The notes below the pieces were generated by a model that was given only the letters and a program-made list of their open reading frames with translations, did no database searches and was not told where the DNA came from. Source: Pseudoscleropodium purum (lineage: Eukaryota; Streptophyta; Bryopsida; Hypnales; Brachytheciaceae). From it: a stretch of 64,000 bases of DNA. Positions 35,166 through 48,806 of the stretch are shown here, in pieces; position 1 is the first letter of the stretch, and the number at the start of each line of letters is the position of its first letter. The translations under genes were made by a program, and so were the position numbers. The DNA is taken from NCBI GenBank assembly GCA_963969395.1, contig OZ017804.1, positions 3,534,001-3,598,000 on the forward strand, read 5' to 3'.

Positions 35166-35602
35166 TTCGTTGATTCAGTCTGAGCAGTTGCAACTTGGCA
35201 CCACTAGTGAAAGTAGGAAATAACTAGCCAACCAGCCAGCCACCCTGTCCTCCTGAGCTAAGTGACAAGATGCAGTACAACCCAAGACCGTGGATTTTTC
35301 CACGACCCCCACCTTTTCTATCTCAACCCTTTTCTTGAACTAGGGCTCAAGGTTAATCTTTTGATGTTTTTAAATAATATAGTTATTTACAACACAACAG
35401 CGGACAGGGACGGGGCGGGACGGGCGGGGCGGACAGGGCGGGACGGGGCAGGCGAGGCAAACAGACAGACGGACGGACGCGAGCGGATGGGGGCGGACGG
35501 ACGGGCAAGACGGCGTCCGCGAATGTCAGCGGATGCTGTGGACATAGCGTCCGCGTCCGGACGTCCCGGACGTCCGACCGTTCTGTCAACCCTGCCTCAA
35601 AA

Positions 35603-36906
35603 CGATAAATTTTCTTGTTATAGTAGTAATGGGCAATGGGGCACCAATTCAAAAAGGAACAGCCTTGAATGAGTTTTACTTGAATTTAAATGCGAGGAAT
35701 ATCCTCCCATATGTACTTGAATTGTAGTTTTCATTCACGCTTGCATGCCAGTATAGAATTCCATGTAGCTATAAGTTCAACTGTGTATAATTGCACATTT
35801 GTGTACTATTACAATACCAATGTGTACCGCTTAAGTAGAATGTATCTTGCTACATACTTCTCCAAGCTTCACCATGATGGTACATCCAAAAATAGAGACA
35901 ATAAACTCATAAGCGGGAATTAGTCGTGTTGTAGGTTATATCATGTATATGATATTAATTGTTTCAAAGAGATGTATAGATAGTATGTGATGAAGTCGTC
36001 ATCTTGAGTTTAGTACAAACAATAGTTTTTGATATGAAATCTCAATTTGAGTAAATTTTGAGAGAGAGATATATCAAATATCATCCCATTAAGACAAGCT
36101 CTTTCTAACAAATCTCTCTCAAGTTCAGACACGACCTAATAGAATCAAGCTTGATTGTAGCAAAGCATATTTTGAAATAAATCCTTCCACAAGCAATTTC
36201 TTTCCCAACAAAATCAAATTCAATATCTATCATGTATTGTGTTTATCCCATGTCATATATAGGAAGGAAGGAGGGTTCATTGTATATCAATTTCTCCAAA
36301 AGAAGTAGGTTAGCTACTTCTACAAAGCCATTATATAAAGCATTTTCCATGTGCCTAGGTCTTAATGTAGCATCAAGAATCAAAAGTTTAGAATAGACTT
36401 TGAAATGCAAATTTTTGAGGTCTTTGTAAAATGCTCAAAGCATGAGAGTCTTAGCCTCACCTACTCCTATGCAAACAAAAAAACAAAAAGTATGTTAGTT
36501 TACGTGAATGAAGTGTCTATAGCTAGGGGACTAGTTGTCATCTTTTTTACAAATCAAATCAAATTACAAAAGACCAGAAAAATGTGCCCAAAAAATAATC
36601 CAATGAAAACAAAGTCATCTCTCTTGTCAAACCTTGTCAACCATGGCACTTTTCACTGAAGTAGTTCTTGATCACTATTGGAATGTGTAACAAGGTCTTT
36701 GAGTTCTTAACACAAGAAATCTAACTATTCTATAGTCCTTGAACTCTAATAAAATAAAATAATCCCACTCAATATGGCTCATGATTTTCAAATACCACAC
36801 AATCAAGACTCAATAGATAAACCCAATACCATAGCTAATGTCCCATCTCTCAAACAGTCATTGTGTCAAATCTTGAAAGCTTGAGGTCTTGGAATGCATG
36901 TTAAGT
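35603..36906. other. AT-rich gene-free region
   Basis: No gene. Short frames at 35690-35923 and 36405-36659 have no recognisable features. Confidence 0.5.
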
Positions 36907-37305
36907 TGGAACCACCTATTGTCGACTAGGGACCCATCCCCAACGTGCAAGGTGCACTATTTTGAACCAAGGTTGGAATAAATGTTCAACCGAAGCTTTA
37001 AATGTTTATTTTTTATTTTACAAAGTTAAGATTAATCAAGTCATGATATAAATGCCAAAGTAGTGAGTAGAAAGAAGTTAAATGATCGGGATCTGAAGAC
37101 TATATATATTGGCTATCAGTTTGGACCAACTACCAACTTTCAAAATTCATAGTAATTTGAATTCAAGGAATAAAATCATGGAAATTTGGCAATCCCCATA
37201 ATGGCATGATTTCTATCTCCTTATATGCCAAAGAATTTACATTGCCTTCTACTACTCCAAAACATGCATAGATTGCTTAAGTGGTCAACAATGGGTGGTT
37301 CTATT
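36907..37305. mobile_element. MITE with ~22-bp terminal inverted repeats, copy 2
   Basis: The left end TTGGAACCACCTATTGTCGAC and right end GTCAACAATGGGTGGTTCTA are inverted repeats, and the interior aligns with 9368-9851. It is shorter and more diverged than copy 1. Confidence 0.62.
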
Positions 37306-38186
37306 GTATCATATGTATTTGAAGTCCCAACAATCAAATGTAAAAGATTTTCTTTGAGGTACCCTTATATCATTGATGGTACTAGATTTTTTATGTGCAT
37401 GGAATATCCAAATATTGCCATCTAATAATGTATGGCTAAATTATATTGATGTACACTAATTTTCATCAAAATTTCCATCTTGGTATAGATTGTACTAAAT
37501 AAGTCATTTTCAAGAATGTAGTTAGCATTCTTTTGGTACCTTTTGAGAGATTGGTGATTTCAAGAATTCCTTTGGAAGAATTCATTGTAGGTAGTGTCAT
37601 TCTTACAACCAAAAGATTTTGTGTAACAACATTGTCACAATGGAAGTTTTACTAGTGGAGATTGATCTTTTCTAAATCCACTAGTAAAAGGTATTATTAG
37701 TACCTTGATTGTGTATTATTTATGTAAGTGATATAGTGGGCTCCTATTTTTCATTAAAAGAAATTTGGGGCCTTCTAAGGGCTGCAAGTTATCAGGCCCT
37801 GGAAATGCTTAAACTGCTGCAAAAACACAAATTTGACGTGGTCAAGAAAGTGCCACATCATCGAAAAAAAATTTGAAAAAAAAATTTTAGACTTTTTTTG
37901 CATTTCAGGACCAAAATTTTTTTTTAATATTAAATTTTTTTTTTTAATTACTAGCCTAACAACAACCAGCGATATTGGGAACAGAACTAAAACAGCCCTC
38001 TAGAGGCCTCATATCTCCCCTAATGCACCAAATGTCTATGAAATTAGTCTTTAACACTGCCATTAAAAAAAACCTTGATGGTAAGCCATTGGGTTATTTT
38101 AGGGCATTTGCAGTTTTTTCCTCAATTTTTAATTGCATGGAAGGTGCATTTGAATAGAAAGTGTTTAATAATGAGGGTTAAGGTGT
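37306..38186. other. AT-rich gene-free region
   Basis: Contains poly-A/T runs (37860-37950). No gene seen. Confidence 0.5.
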
Positions 38187-39916
38187 CACTACAAGAAATT
38201 GGGGATATAAATGATTGCAAAAAAAGACTTCAAATTGACTTCTACTAGTCATTTTGGACAAAAATGACAAATAAATGACTTTGGGCCCCTGTTGTCATTT
38301 CAGACAAGTTGTTTTTAAATGACTATAGTGTTTAATATCACCATCCATTTTTTCCTTGGATGGACGTCGAATGAGAAAGTCTGAGGTGGAAAGTGCTTCA
38401 AGCTTGCTTATGACATGGACAACAATCATTTGTGAGTCATTTTGCAACTGAGTTTAGGAAGTTTAAACCTACATTTTTTTAGATATTTAAATTTCAAATC
38501 TATCATTCTTCTATATTTTTGGATTTCAAATCTACCTTTTTGTAGATTTCAAAATTCCAAATGTACTTTATTCCTAGATTTTAGAATTTCAAATGTACCT
38601 TTTTCCTAGATTTTAAAAATTCCAAATGTACCTTATTCCTAGATTTTAGAATTTCAAATCTATCTTTTTGTAGATTTCAAAATCCCGAATTTGATAGATT
38701 TTAAAATTTCTAGGGTTTTAAATATTTTTTATTTCTATAGAGTACAGAAATCTGCAAATTGTAGAAATCTATATTGTATAAAAATCTATAAGTTGTAGAT
38801 TTCTATACAATAAAGATGCCTACAATTTGTAGAATTCTATACTTTATAGAAATCTACAAATCCTAGAAATCTTAGAATTAAATCAAAAAAATTCATGGTG
38901 TGAGACAACAACTTACAAATCTTATATGTCCAACCAAAAGGTACTTTTTACAATTGATATGGGACAATTGATATGAGATAAATGACAATAAACTTTGGAA
39001 GCAACTAGAGAACAACCTAGAAACTACTAGTGTACAACTTAAAAGCATCTATAAAGCAAATAGCCTCGCACTCACTAATACCAAAATTCAAATTTTTTGT
39101 TGATTTAATCACATTCATTTGGTTCACTTTTCTATTGATTTCTATCCAAATGAACAAATTATTCTCCAAATCAATAGAAAAGAAGATCAAATCTATACAA
39201 CCAAATAAATAGAAAAATCACCAATTTCATTCAAATAGTGGTATTTCGTTAATTGGGCACTTTTAGTAGTTCAAATTGCATAATTTGAATTTCTTTTCCA
39301 TACTAGAGTCTATACCAATATTTGATTTTTGAAATCTACATATATCCTAAATATTTGAAATCTATACCAATCCTAGATTTTAAAACTACTCATTTTGATA
39401 TCTATGTTAGTCTTAGATTTCTAAAATCTAAAATTGACCTCGATGTTAGCAATTTATAGTTGTCCTAGATGTCAAGGTGTGAAAATGGCACATGGACTAC
39501 AGTCATTTTAATGAAATTTGCCATAAAAGTTGAATTTTCTAGTAGTATAGGAAATGATTAAAAAAGTCGTAAACTCATTAGTACAACCAAATCCACATTT
39601 GCAATGCAAAATTCCCTCAAAGGCACCTTTAGTGAAAAAGAAGTCATTTGCAAGTTGCATATTAATGATGCCAAGTCACAAAAAATGACTATAACCTCTA
39701 CAGTAAGAAAAAAAATGAATTTTCAACGAAAAGACGCACAAAAAGTCTCATTTTCATCACGTCTTCATCTTCCAATCACGATTGCGACTAGTAAATGGCT
39801 TGGACATTGTCAACAAAGGCAAAATGGTGCAATTAGAAAAGTGCAGTCACACTATAGTCGTTTCGGACAAGTATAAATGACTCCACAATCATTTATAACC
39901 CCATTTTCTTGTAGTG
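38187..39916. mobile_element. CACTA (En/Spm-type) non-autonomous element, copy 2
   Basis: It starts CACTACAAGAAATTGGGG and ends CCCCATTTTCTTGTAGTG, with target duplication TGT on both sides (38184-38186, 39917-39919). It aligns along its length with 9965-11728, for example GACATGGACAACAATCATTT and GAAATTTGCC(T/A)TAAAAGTTG. Subterminal AAATGACT motifs are abundant. No transposase remains. Confidence 0.9.
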
Positions 39917-39919
39917 TGT

Positions 39920-42900
39920 ATTAAAGTACCTTAACCCTGATTATTGAACATTTTCTACTTGGATTTGGATTCATTGACAAGCATTTGACATCACAATTAA
40001 TAATGAACAAAAATAGAGAAAAAATAATTCATCAAGTAAAAAAAAATGCAATCTACAAGGTCTTCAAAGGATTGTGGAGTAGCCCTCCAAGGGCAACAAT
40101 GAATTGACGCCGTCTCTTGTCCCCAAGGGAAAATGCTAAAAAATTTTATTTTCCACACATGATAAAATTTGAAAATTTTGAATTCATACTTACAATTAGA
40201 AACCCTAAATTACCTAGAAGAGATGTAGAAGATAAATTAATTAGGCACAAAATAGGGGGGCTTTTTTTACATGCACCCCTAGAATGACTTAGGAAGACAA
40301 GCAAGGAGATCAATTCACCCCAACCTTTCTGAGGCCTCATATTTTCATAAATGTATTCAATTAGAATAATATTCATATACTTCAATTGCATTCAATGAGA
40401 TATGGTATGTATAGTTTTAGTCATGAAAGTATTGATTCCCACAAAGCCTTGGTTTTGCACTTCAATGTTTTTGGTACTATCTTGTCAAATTTGATTTGTG
40501 TTGCATGTGGTCTTTAACCCAAAATTGATGTGGCAACCATTTTGGTCAATGAATGACAAGGAATCTTACTATGTAGGACAAAAGTGCAGCTCTTCATCCT
40601 CCAAATTTTGTAGAAAAAGAAAAGGTCTTCTACAATAGCTAGACTTCCAATGAGTACTTTTGTAATATTTTAAGCCAATGATTCACACAATAATGAAAAG
40701 GGATAATTTCCAAGGTCACCTCTTTGTTGTTTAAGGGTTAAGAAATTAAATCATAGAGTCTATGTCCCTATTTCAAACTTTTCATTTTCAAAGCATTTTC
40801 TTCCTTTTTTCTATATTTTGGTCTATTGAAAATCTTGTTTTCCAATTTATTTTTAAAATTCTAAAGATTGGTGTGAAGACGACATTGTCAATTTAGCTGG
40901 CAGAGTGGTAGGAGATGATTTTTTATTTGCTCGTCGCAATGTTGCAACATTTTGGACTTGATACAAAGCATTCCCAGTTACAAAAACATAGGTCCAAGAT
41001 AAGGCAAATTTATTGTTTATCGGTTTTTGTTTCTCAAATGTTTCTAGCAGATTAATAGTTTGCAAACTTAGTGATTGTTTTTTACAATACTTTGTAGAAT
41101 TTGGAAAGGTTTGGATTGTTGTTTATCAAATGCTGAGTAGAACAATCTCGCTGACTCTGGGATTCAACATTTGGGCTTTCAATTGCTCCTACAGGAAATT
41201 TGGTACAAAATAGTGCATGGCACTGAATTTACTTGCATTTCATTTTAGTTTTTAGATCATTTTTTTTGTAGAATGACAAAACATGGGTATTGGTGGGTGA
41301 AAAATCGGTGTGGCTTTTAGCAAATTATGGTCAATCAATAGAATTGAACTGAAATTCTTATTAGGACTAAGTGAATAATTATTTACGTAATGCATTTTTT
41401 CAAAAATTGAAATCATGAATTCTTGACAATGTAGAATGTACTGAAAAGAGGCAAACAGCACCTGAATCTACAATTTTTGACCCCCTAGGTGAAAAAAACA
41501 AGAGCTATCGATATCAGCAGTGAAAAAATTGCCCCCCCTCCCAATGCTATTGATCTCGAAGTAGAGCAAAATAAAGTAGACCCTCAATCTCCACCACTCC
41601 ATTGGAAAATCTCCATCATCCGTTTGGCACCCTAAGTTTAGTTTTAGGGTTTGGTGCCCTCATTTGTTTTGTAATTGTGTTTGTGTTTTGTGTATTCCGT
41701 GTGTTCGTATTGCTTAAAGGACGAAAGGAAACAACGGTAGACTAACACAACAGATCAAGTTTATGTTTGTATTTCGCATTCACTAACATCCAAAAACTGG
41801 TTATGTTTTTTATTCTTGGGTATTCATGGTTGCGATTGTTATTCAATTGACAAGTGTTTGATTCCATGGTTGAATTTTGAATTTGTGGTAAGGACCTAAT
41901 ACAATTGAGGAGTGGTAGAGGAGTAGGGGTTTCTATCTTTGGTTTTTGTTGTTGATGTGCTTTTGCTTTGAGGGAGTTTTGAAGTTGGTATTATATGAAT
42001 CTTTTGTCTCGAAGAGAGAAAGGATGCAGTTGAAGGTTTGGAAAGTAAAGACTTGACAAAGGTTCTATGCTTTGAGTTCTGAAGGAGGTTTTTTATTTTG
42101 CAGGTGATCGACCTACTGGAGTGGAGGTGTGATTTGAACATTTGCTTTAGGGTTTGTTTGATTCGCCTAATTTGGTGTCTTACTAAGCTTGGTATTTATC
42201 ATAGAGTGCATGTTATTTTAGGTTTTCATTGTAGATGGCATCTTTTTTTATTTTGTTGCCAGGAATAGGATTTTAGGGTTTCTATATAGAATTGTTGGAT
42301 TGAATTTGGAATAGTCTACAATTGCTAGTATGCATTATAAGTCACTGTTGTCGAAGTAGCCTTTTTTTGGTTTATATATGATATCATATGATATTAGGAT
42401 TGTATTTCAATATTAGGGTTTAGGGTTGAAGCTATAAACATTTTAGCATTCATACGTCTATAGATTTTTCTAATGTAAATGCTTAAATTTTTAAATATAA
42501 AAGCTTTGAAGCCAATAGGAAAATGACGTGTCTACCCCTTCCTAATTTTTTGTAGAAGCTTTGCAACCAATGGAAAAATGACATGTGTACCCCTTATGTT
42601 AATGAGGTGTAGTTAATACAAAAAAAAATGTTTATCACAATGAATTGAAAAGAGGCAATAACTACCTACCGCAATGGTAATAGGAGCTCACACAATTTGT
42701 AAGAAATAAATAAAATGAGACAAATGTAATAAGGTTGTGTTGTAATACTCAAGCAATATTTGAGTTTGAAAACAAAATCATCCACAACTTATGGTGAATG
42801 ATAGAATATGTATATATACTGAGGTTCTCAAGTACTAATAAAGAATCATGAAATATAATCTATGGAGTCAAGGACTTCACTTTATTGATGAGATGAAGGT

Positions 42901-44444
42901 CTCTTTTATTTCCATTTCACGGCTTGGAAAAGCTTTATACGACATAGACATTACAATAGACAAACATGTTGGACAAACAATTCTACTAGAAAGTCAATTG
43001 TTGCAGACTCAACTTTGAAAATGATTAATTTTGTGAAATTTATGAATGAATAATCAATTATTTAGTCACTTATTTAACTCTATATACTCTCTAAAGGACG
43101 AGTTGGTCACTGTGAATTGTTGGCTTAAAAAAACGCAAAAGTACTCATTAGAAGTCAAACTATAATTATAGGTGACCTTCCCTTTCACACAAAATTTAGA
43201 CAATGAATAGTTGCACTTCTATTTTGAATGGAGAGGTTCTTTATCATTCATGAGTTCGGAAAAATCCTTAGTGTCGTTTATAGGTTAAGTAAACAAATTC
43301 CTATAATGGATACCTTCAATCTATTGACAACTTCACACTTCAATTTTTGTACAAAAAAATGTATTCAAATGAGTCACCTCATGGTGAGAGGACTAATTAA
43401 ATTACATTAGAATAAAATCATCCTAATTCAATAGCCAAAACATTATGTTTTCGACTAATATAAACTCAATTTATCCCTTGTGTATTCATATAAATTAAAC
43501 TACATTAAAAAATTAAAAAATAATAGCCAATGAATATGAAATATGAAATATATAAACCAAGGTCTTTTTAACAAGTAATCAAATTTGGTACTAAACATAA
43601 GACAATATGACCCTACACTAATACAATGTAGAAAAAATAAAGAACCATACCATTACTCATTTGAGCTTTATCCAAGGTATTACCACATTATAAGAGAATG
43701 TAGCAAACTTTTGCTCAAACAACAACAATTTCTAATAAAAGATGGCAAGGAAAGCATAATTAATCAACTAAATTGTGGTTCACTCAAAGAATGCATTTTG
43801 AATGTATTCAATTCATGATAATATCAAACAAATGATTTAGGAATAAAAATAAAGCCAACACTTACTACTACTGATTATAATAATAGATGGATATGGAATA
43901 GATGAGAATATGTTTGATTATCTTATAAAGTAGGTAACATCTTTCCATCCCATTTATATTTGGAAACTTCAAGTACCCTACAATTTTGATTACTTCTAAG
44001 ATTTACTATAGTTCTATAATCATAGGTTGTAGTTCGCAATGCAAAGCCCTCATTTGAAAAAAATTCCAAGTGCAATAGGAACTATAGTTGATAAGCTTCA
44101 TTGCATTTAAGTGAACTCAAATTCAAAAAATATCATTATAATGGCTAAAATCAATACTATGGTTTAAAAATCTTCTCTTTCAGAAATCTAATGAGAGAGT
44201 TTACAATAGTATTTAATAACATTAGATGAAAAAACATTTTTTCCCTTCCTACAAGTGTTTTGTTATAGCTATGATGTCCTATAAAATAGACAAAAATATG
44301 AATACTTTTTTTATTTGAAAAGTTCATTAATGTATATACTCCCATTCTCCAACCATTTAACCCTTTAACACCCCAAATTATAGCATTAATGAAACTTTCG
44401 AAGTAAATAAATCTCTATTAAGTTATTATTTTTAGTAGTACTTT
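39920..44444. other. AT-rich gene-free region
   Basis: About 4.5 kb. The stretch 41480-42240 is slightly less AT-rich and holds scattered short frames, none convincing. No element ends identified. Confidence 0.45.
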
Positions 44445-44448
44445 TTAA

Positions 44449-45063
44449 CCCCTAAACATTTGGATCCATTTCCAAATTTGACGATTCGGGAAAAACTGTT
44501 ATAAAGTGTTATTTGGAAGAATATTTTGGAATTGATGTACAAACAAAAGTTGTAGATTTCGAATTGTAGATTCTATCCACACGGTTAGATTCACTCGTGC
44601 TATCACCAATATTTTTCTGTAAATTTTGACAGGGAAATTTCAAAATTCCTTTTAAATTCAAGGAAATTCCTGATCATTTTTTGAGTAAAACTTGTTGGAA
44701 CAGATTTGAAATGAGGTTATCTTGATATGGTGATTTTTTGAAATTTTGTGTTCATTACATTTCAGACTTCATTTTTGCTAATCTGGTTTTGAGCTAGAGT
44801 CAATGCAATTTGACCACTTGACATACTTCGGCATTTGTAATTTTAGATAAAATACTATTTCTAATAACACTAAATCCAACCATTAGATAAGACAAGAACT
44901 TAATAGAGTATCACCACAAATTAAGATGACTTTCATCCAAGCAGGAATGAAACAGGAAGACCTTCAAATCTGGTCATGGTCCAAAAAATCGACGTCGGAA
45001 TGAAACAGAAAGAACTTCAAATCTGGTCGTGGTCCAAAAAATGGACGTCGGAGCTGTCCAGGG
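44449..45063 (+). mobile_element. TTAA-flanked, CCC-ended MITE, copy 1
   Basis: TTAA at 44445-44448 and 45064-45067. Left terminus CCCCTAAACATTTGGATCC; right terminus inverted CCCTGGACAGCTCCGACG. The reverse-oriented homologue is at 55404-55972. Near the right end a ~55-bp unit (GGAATGAAACAG...CGTC) is duplicated in tandem here but single in the other copy. TTAA duplication with CCCT ends recalls piggyBac. The termini otherwise share little, so the assignment is tentative. Confidence 0.65.
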
Positions 45064-45067
45064 TTAA

Positions 45068-46440
45068 ACAAATTCTTATTGATGAATAGCTTTAGCATGA
45101 ATAATACACCTTCGAAAGTGAATTACTGATGATTTTTCTATTTCAGATTTAGTACATGGGTGACCATTGCAAATTTCATTATTGAGAATTTCTAAATTTA
45201 CTGGGGAAATGTCCCAATAATTTATCATAATTTATCATAATATTTTGTTAGTAGACTAATTCGTAGATTTCACATTCACACATCCATAAATGGCATTCAT
45301 ATGTATTCTTCTCCCGTGTTACCTCAAATACATCTGGTTTGAAGTTTTACAGACAAGATTCAAAAAAACTGACCACACTGGTGAAGAGGAAATTTAGAGA
45401 AGTTTTCAAGAAGTTCAAAACAAACCTTGAACACTAGGGAACTAAATCCTCATCGAATTGTTCAGAATTATTTATAACATCACCTGGTCAACGTTTTCTT
45501 TGAGTGGTCAAAGTGGCATTCGGGACTATATCTGATGCTCAGACAGCAAAAAAAAATTATGGTAATCCATTCTTAGAATCATTCTTGCCGAATCAGTGGT
45601 GGCAAGCAACGTCTTCGCACCAGGTACATAGCGAATTTGAAGTTATCCACATCCCAAAACCACTACTGTTTTCAAAACCATTTCAATGACATACCAAATG
45701 TCATTGACAATAGCATTTTAATTCCATCTTTCAAACCATTTTCAGATGTTCTAAATCGTCCAAATTGACTCAAACACTAGTAATAATGTAATACCTGGGC
45801 AGATAGCATGGTAGCTAATCGGATAATAAAATCATTAACACTCTATTACTTCAAACACAGTAATTGCTGAACAGCCCAGTCAATAACACAGCAATATTAA
45901 CAAACTAAGTAGGAGCCCCAGATGCCTACATCGGAAACATAGAAGGGCCATGGTCAGGAAACAGCCTGCGCAACGGGAAAAAAGGAATAAGTCGTAGCTT
46001 CAGATGTTGTTATTCAGCATGGCCGTAGCCTCAAATGGTACGGACAAACAGTATCGTCATGAGCTGGTGGGACATGTATAGTAACATCAAAACATCAGAA
46101 GGAAACTTCAGATCTAAGAGGGTGTTCTCGATACCATCAAAAAGAGAAAGATATTTATGCACCAACCCTAGAGTGATGAAACAGCCCCGGCACCGCAATA
46201 TATGAAACAGCAAGTTCATACTCAAATAAACTAGACCTTAGGCTTCAGATATTGCCATTCAGCACGGCCTTAGCCTCAAATGGTACGGACAAATTGAATC
46301 ATCAGCAGCCAAGGGTACAACTATCTCATCACCAGCGAAACACAAGCACCAGAAAACGCTACCACACCAAACCCTACACACTGGCAATAGCTCAAAGCAA
46401 AAGAAGCACAAACAGAGAAGACAATTTTCACTACTGAACG
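45068..46440. other. Intergenic sequence downstream of histone H4
   Basis: Less AT-rich from about 45450. It contains a ~65-bp direct repeat (45998-46062 and 46232-46297). No supportable gene. Confidence 0.5.
45998..46297. repeat. Direct repeat pair of ~65 bp, 234 bp apart
   Basis: CTTCAGATGTTGTTATTCAG... at ~45998 and CTTCAGATATTGCCATTCAG... at ~46233 share the following GGCC(G/T)TAGCCTCAAATGG and TACGGACAAA. Lies in the downstream flank of the H4 gene. Confidence 0.8.
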
Positions 46441-46442
46441 GT

Positions 46443-46458
46443 GGTGTTCAAGAACACC
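46443..46458 (-). terminator. Candidate histone-type 3' stem-loop of the H4 mRNA
   Basis: On the mRNA strand GGTGTT-CTTG-AACACC forms a perfect 6-bp stem with a 4-nt loop, 39-54 nt after the H4 stop. These are the dimensions and place of the animal and green-algal replication-dependent histone stem-loop. The sequence differs from the animal consensus, and seed-plant histone mRNAs are polyadenylated, so the role is inferred. Confidence 0.4.
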
Positions 46459-46496
46459 GTAAAAAAAAGCAGGAAGGCCAGCTGCGGTGCCGCACT

Positions 46497-47100
<604 letters not shown>

Positions 47101-47154
47101 GCAGTCCAAACTTGAAGATGTGTCTGAAGATCCAACCTTGGAAAGATAACTAAG

Positions 47155-47505
47155 TTAGTAATGACTTTTTTAAGTGAAGTTGCAAATTATTATTCATAGG
47201 TAATATCATTGCACCGTCATACATACACTTCATAGTTGAACCATCCATTGAACTAACCAATATTTATTAGTTAGTAGCGACTTCTTTTAAGTGAAGTTAC
47301 AAATTTTTATTCATAAATAATATCATTGCACCATTATCGATAACATCATAGTTGAACTCTCTATCAAACTAACCAATATTTATTAATTAGTAATGACTTT
47401 TTAAAGTGAAATTACAAATTATTATTCATAGATAATATCATTACATTACTATAGATAATATCATAGTTGAACTCTCCATTGAACAAACCGATATTAATTA
47501 GTTAG
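47155..47505 (+). repeat. Tandem array, 116-bp unit x3
   Basis: Units start at 47155, 47271 and 47387 with TTAGTA(A/G)(T/C)GACTT. Each continues through AAGTGAA(G/A)TT(G/A)CAAATT, AATATCATT(G/A)CA and CATAGTTGAAC. Located just upstream of the H4 promoter. Confidence 0.88.
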
Positions 47506-48283
47506 TTTTGAAAAAAAGAATTCTAAACAAAATTCTAAAATGTTGTTTGAATTGAATGTTATTAGCTTTCATGCCTCTTTTGGATTGATCTAATTCAATA
47601 TATAAAATTATAAATACGTTGATTTCAAAAAAATTCATTTATTATAATAATAACCTTTAGGTTGAAACTAGTTTAGCTTATATTTGATGGTATGTATTTT
47701 TGTATTGATGGATATAGGGTGTATCAAATATGAAAAGAAATAAAAACAACTTGGCCATGGATTTATGAAGCCAAACAACTAAAATAATGAAATGAAGTCA
47801 TATTATAGCCATGGAATTATAATGCTACATGTCTAAAGTTATAAAACGACGTTAGAGGAGTGCAACCACAATTATTGTTTAGTATAATTTGTTTGTTCCT
47901 TCATATATATACAATTGTAATATTAATAATTTGATTAAAATATAATTTTGACCTTTAAAAGTTGAAAATTTATTTTAGGTTCAATTCTTTTTAATTTTTT
48001 AATTTATTTTGCATTGTTTTTATCATTGCCTATGGTAGTAATAAGAATATTTTATTTACTAGGGTTGATGTAACTATTAAATAGAAAAATTTAAGGATCT
48101 TAAAAATTGCCTCTAATATTCACTAGAAAGATTGCACTAGGAAGACTAATCATCTTCAACATTACCCTTAGGCTTTGCTAGTGAGGGATGAACTTCAAAG
48201 AAGTTTATGAAATTGAACATAACAAGTTTTTTTGAGTTGTGTCTTACATAAAATCATTTGTGCAATTTTCAATTCAATTTTAC
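47506..48283. other. AT-rich gene-free region
   Basis: No gene or element ends seen. Confidence 0.5.
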
Positions 48284-48287
48284 TTAA

Positions 48288-48806
48288 CCCTTAAAGACCA
48301 TTTCATATTTGAGTTTGGTCAAACTTTATTTGATTTTTACATTAAAACACACATTTCAAAAAAATTTGATATTTTTCATATGTAGTAATACATGTTTAAA
48401 TTTTAATTAAAAATAAAAAATAAAATTATATATGTTTTTAACTAATTTTTAAAATAAAAATCATAATCATTGAAAAAATGCTAAAAATAGTATGAATTTT
48501 CTTAAAATGAAAATAATTGTGACAAACATCATAGTGTAATTGATGTACTTCTTGAACTCACACTAAGAGAAATTCAATAGAAATAGTTCAAAAGTGGTAT
48601 ATTTAGAGTTTTCAAGATGCTATCTTTAAAGTGTCTTAAAAATTATAGTTTTAACAATTTTGAAAAGAATTCAAATGGAATAAAAAGTAGATTATTGAAG
48701 CTACATTTTTATAATTAAGCTTTAAATCATTTAAAATCAAGAACAATATAAAAATTCAAGTTTTGACTTTCAATTTATGTGTTGGGCTTGCAATGTCCTT
48801 TAAAGA
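48288..48806. mobile_element. TTAA-flanked MITE, second family
   Basis: TTAA at 48284-48287 and 48807-48810. Left end CCCTTAAAGACCATTTCA; right end inverted TCTTTAAAGGACATTGCA, matching at 13 of 18 positions. No coding content. Confidence 0.55.

Larger units (their letters stand above)
32684..35594. mobile_element. hAT-type transposon with GC-rich CGTCCG subterminal arrays
   Basis: Left terminus CAAGGTTGAC, right terminus inverted CAGGGTTGAC, with a perfect 8-bp target duplication CCTCAAAA at 32676-32683 and 35595-35602. TIR form and 8-bp duplication define the hAT superfamily. Both ends (about 32700-32870 and 35395-35580) are packed with CGTCCG/CGGACG and GGGGCGGGAC-like motifs, standing out sharply from the AT-rich interior. 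These are likely transposase-binding subterminal repeats. The 2.9 kb interior lacks an intact hAT transposase. It includes a broken minus-strand frame (34358-34771) and a tRNA-like stretch (~35105-35160). Confidence 0.9.

Noticed and set aside
41625..41690. GGCACCCTAA...TTTGGTGCC inverted repeat
   Set aside because: Short, imperfect, no flanking duplication or further context.
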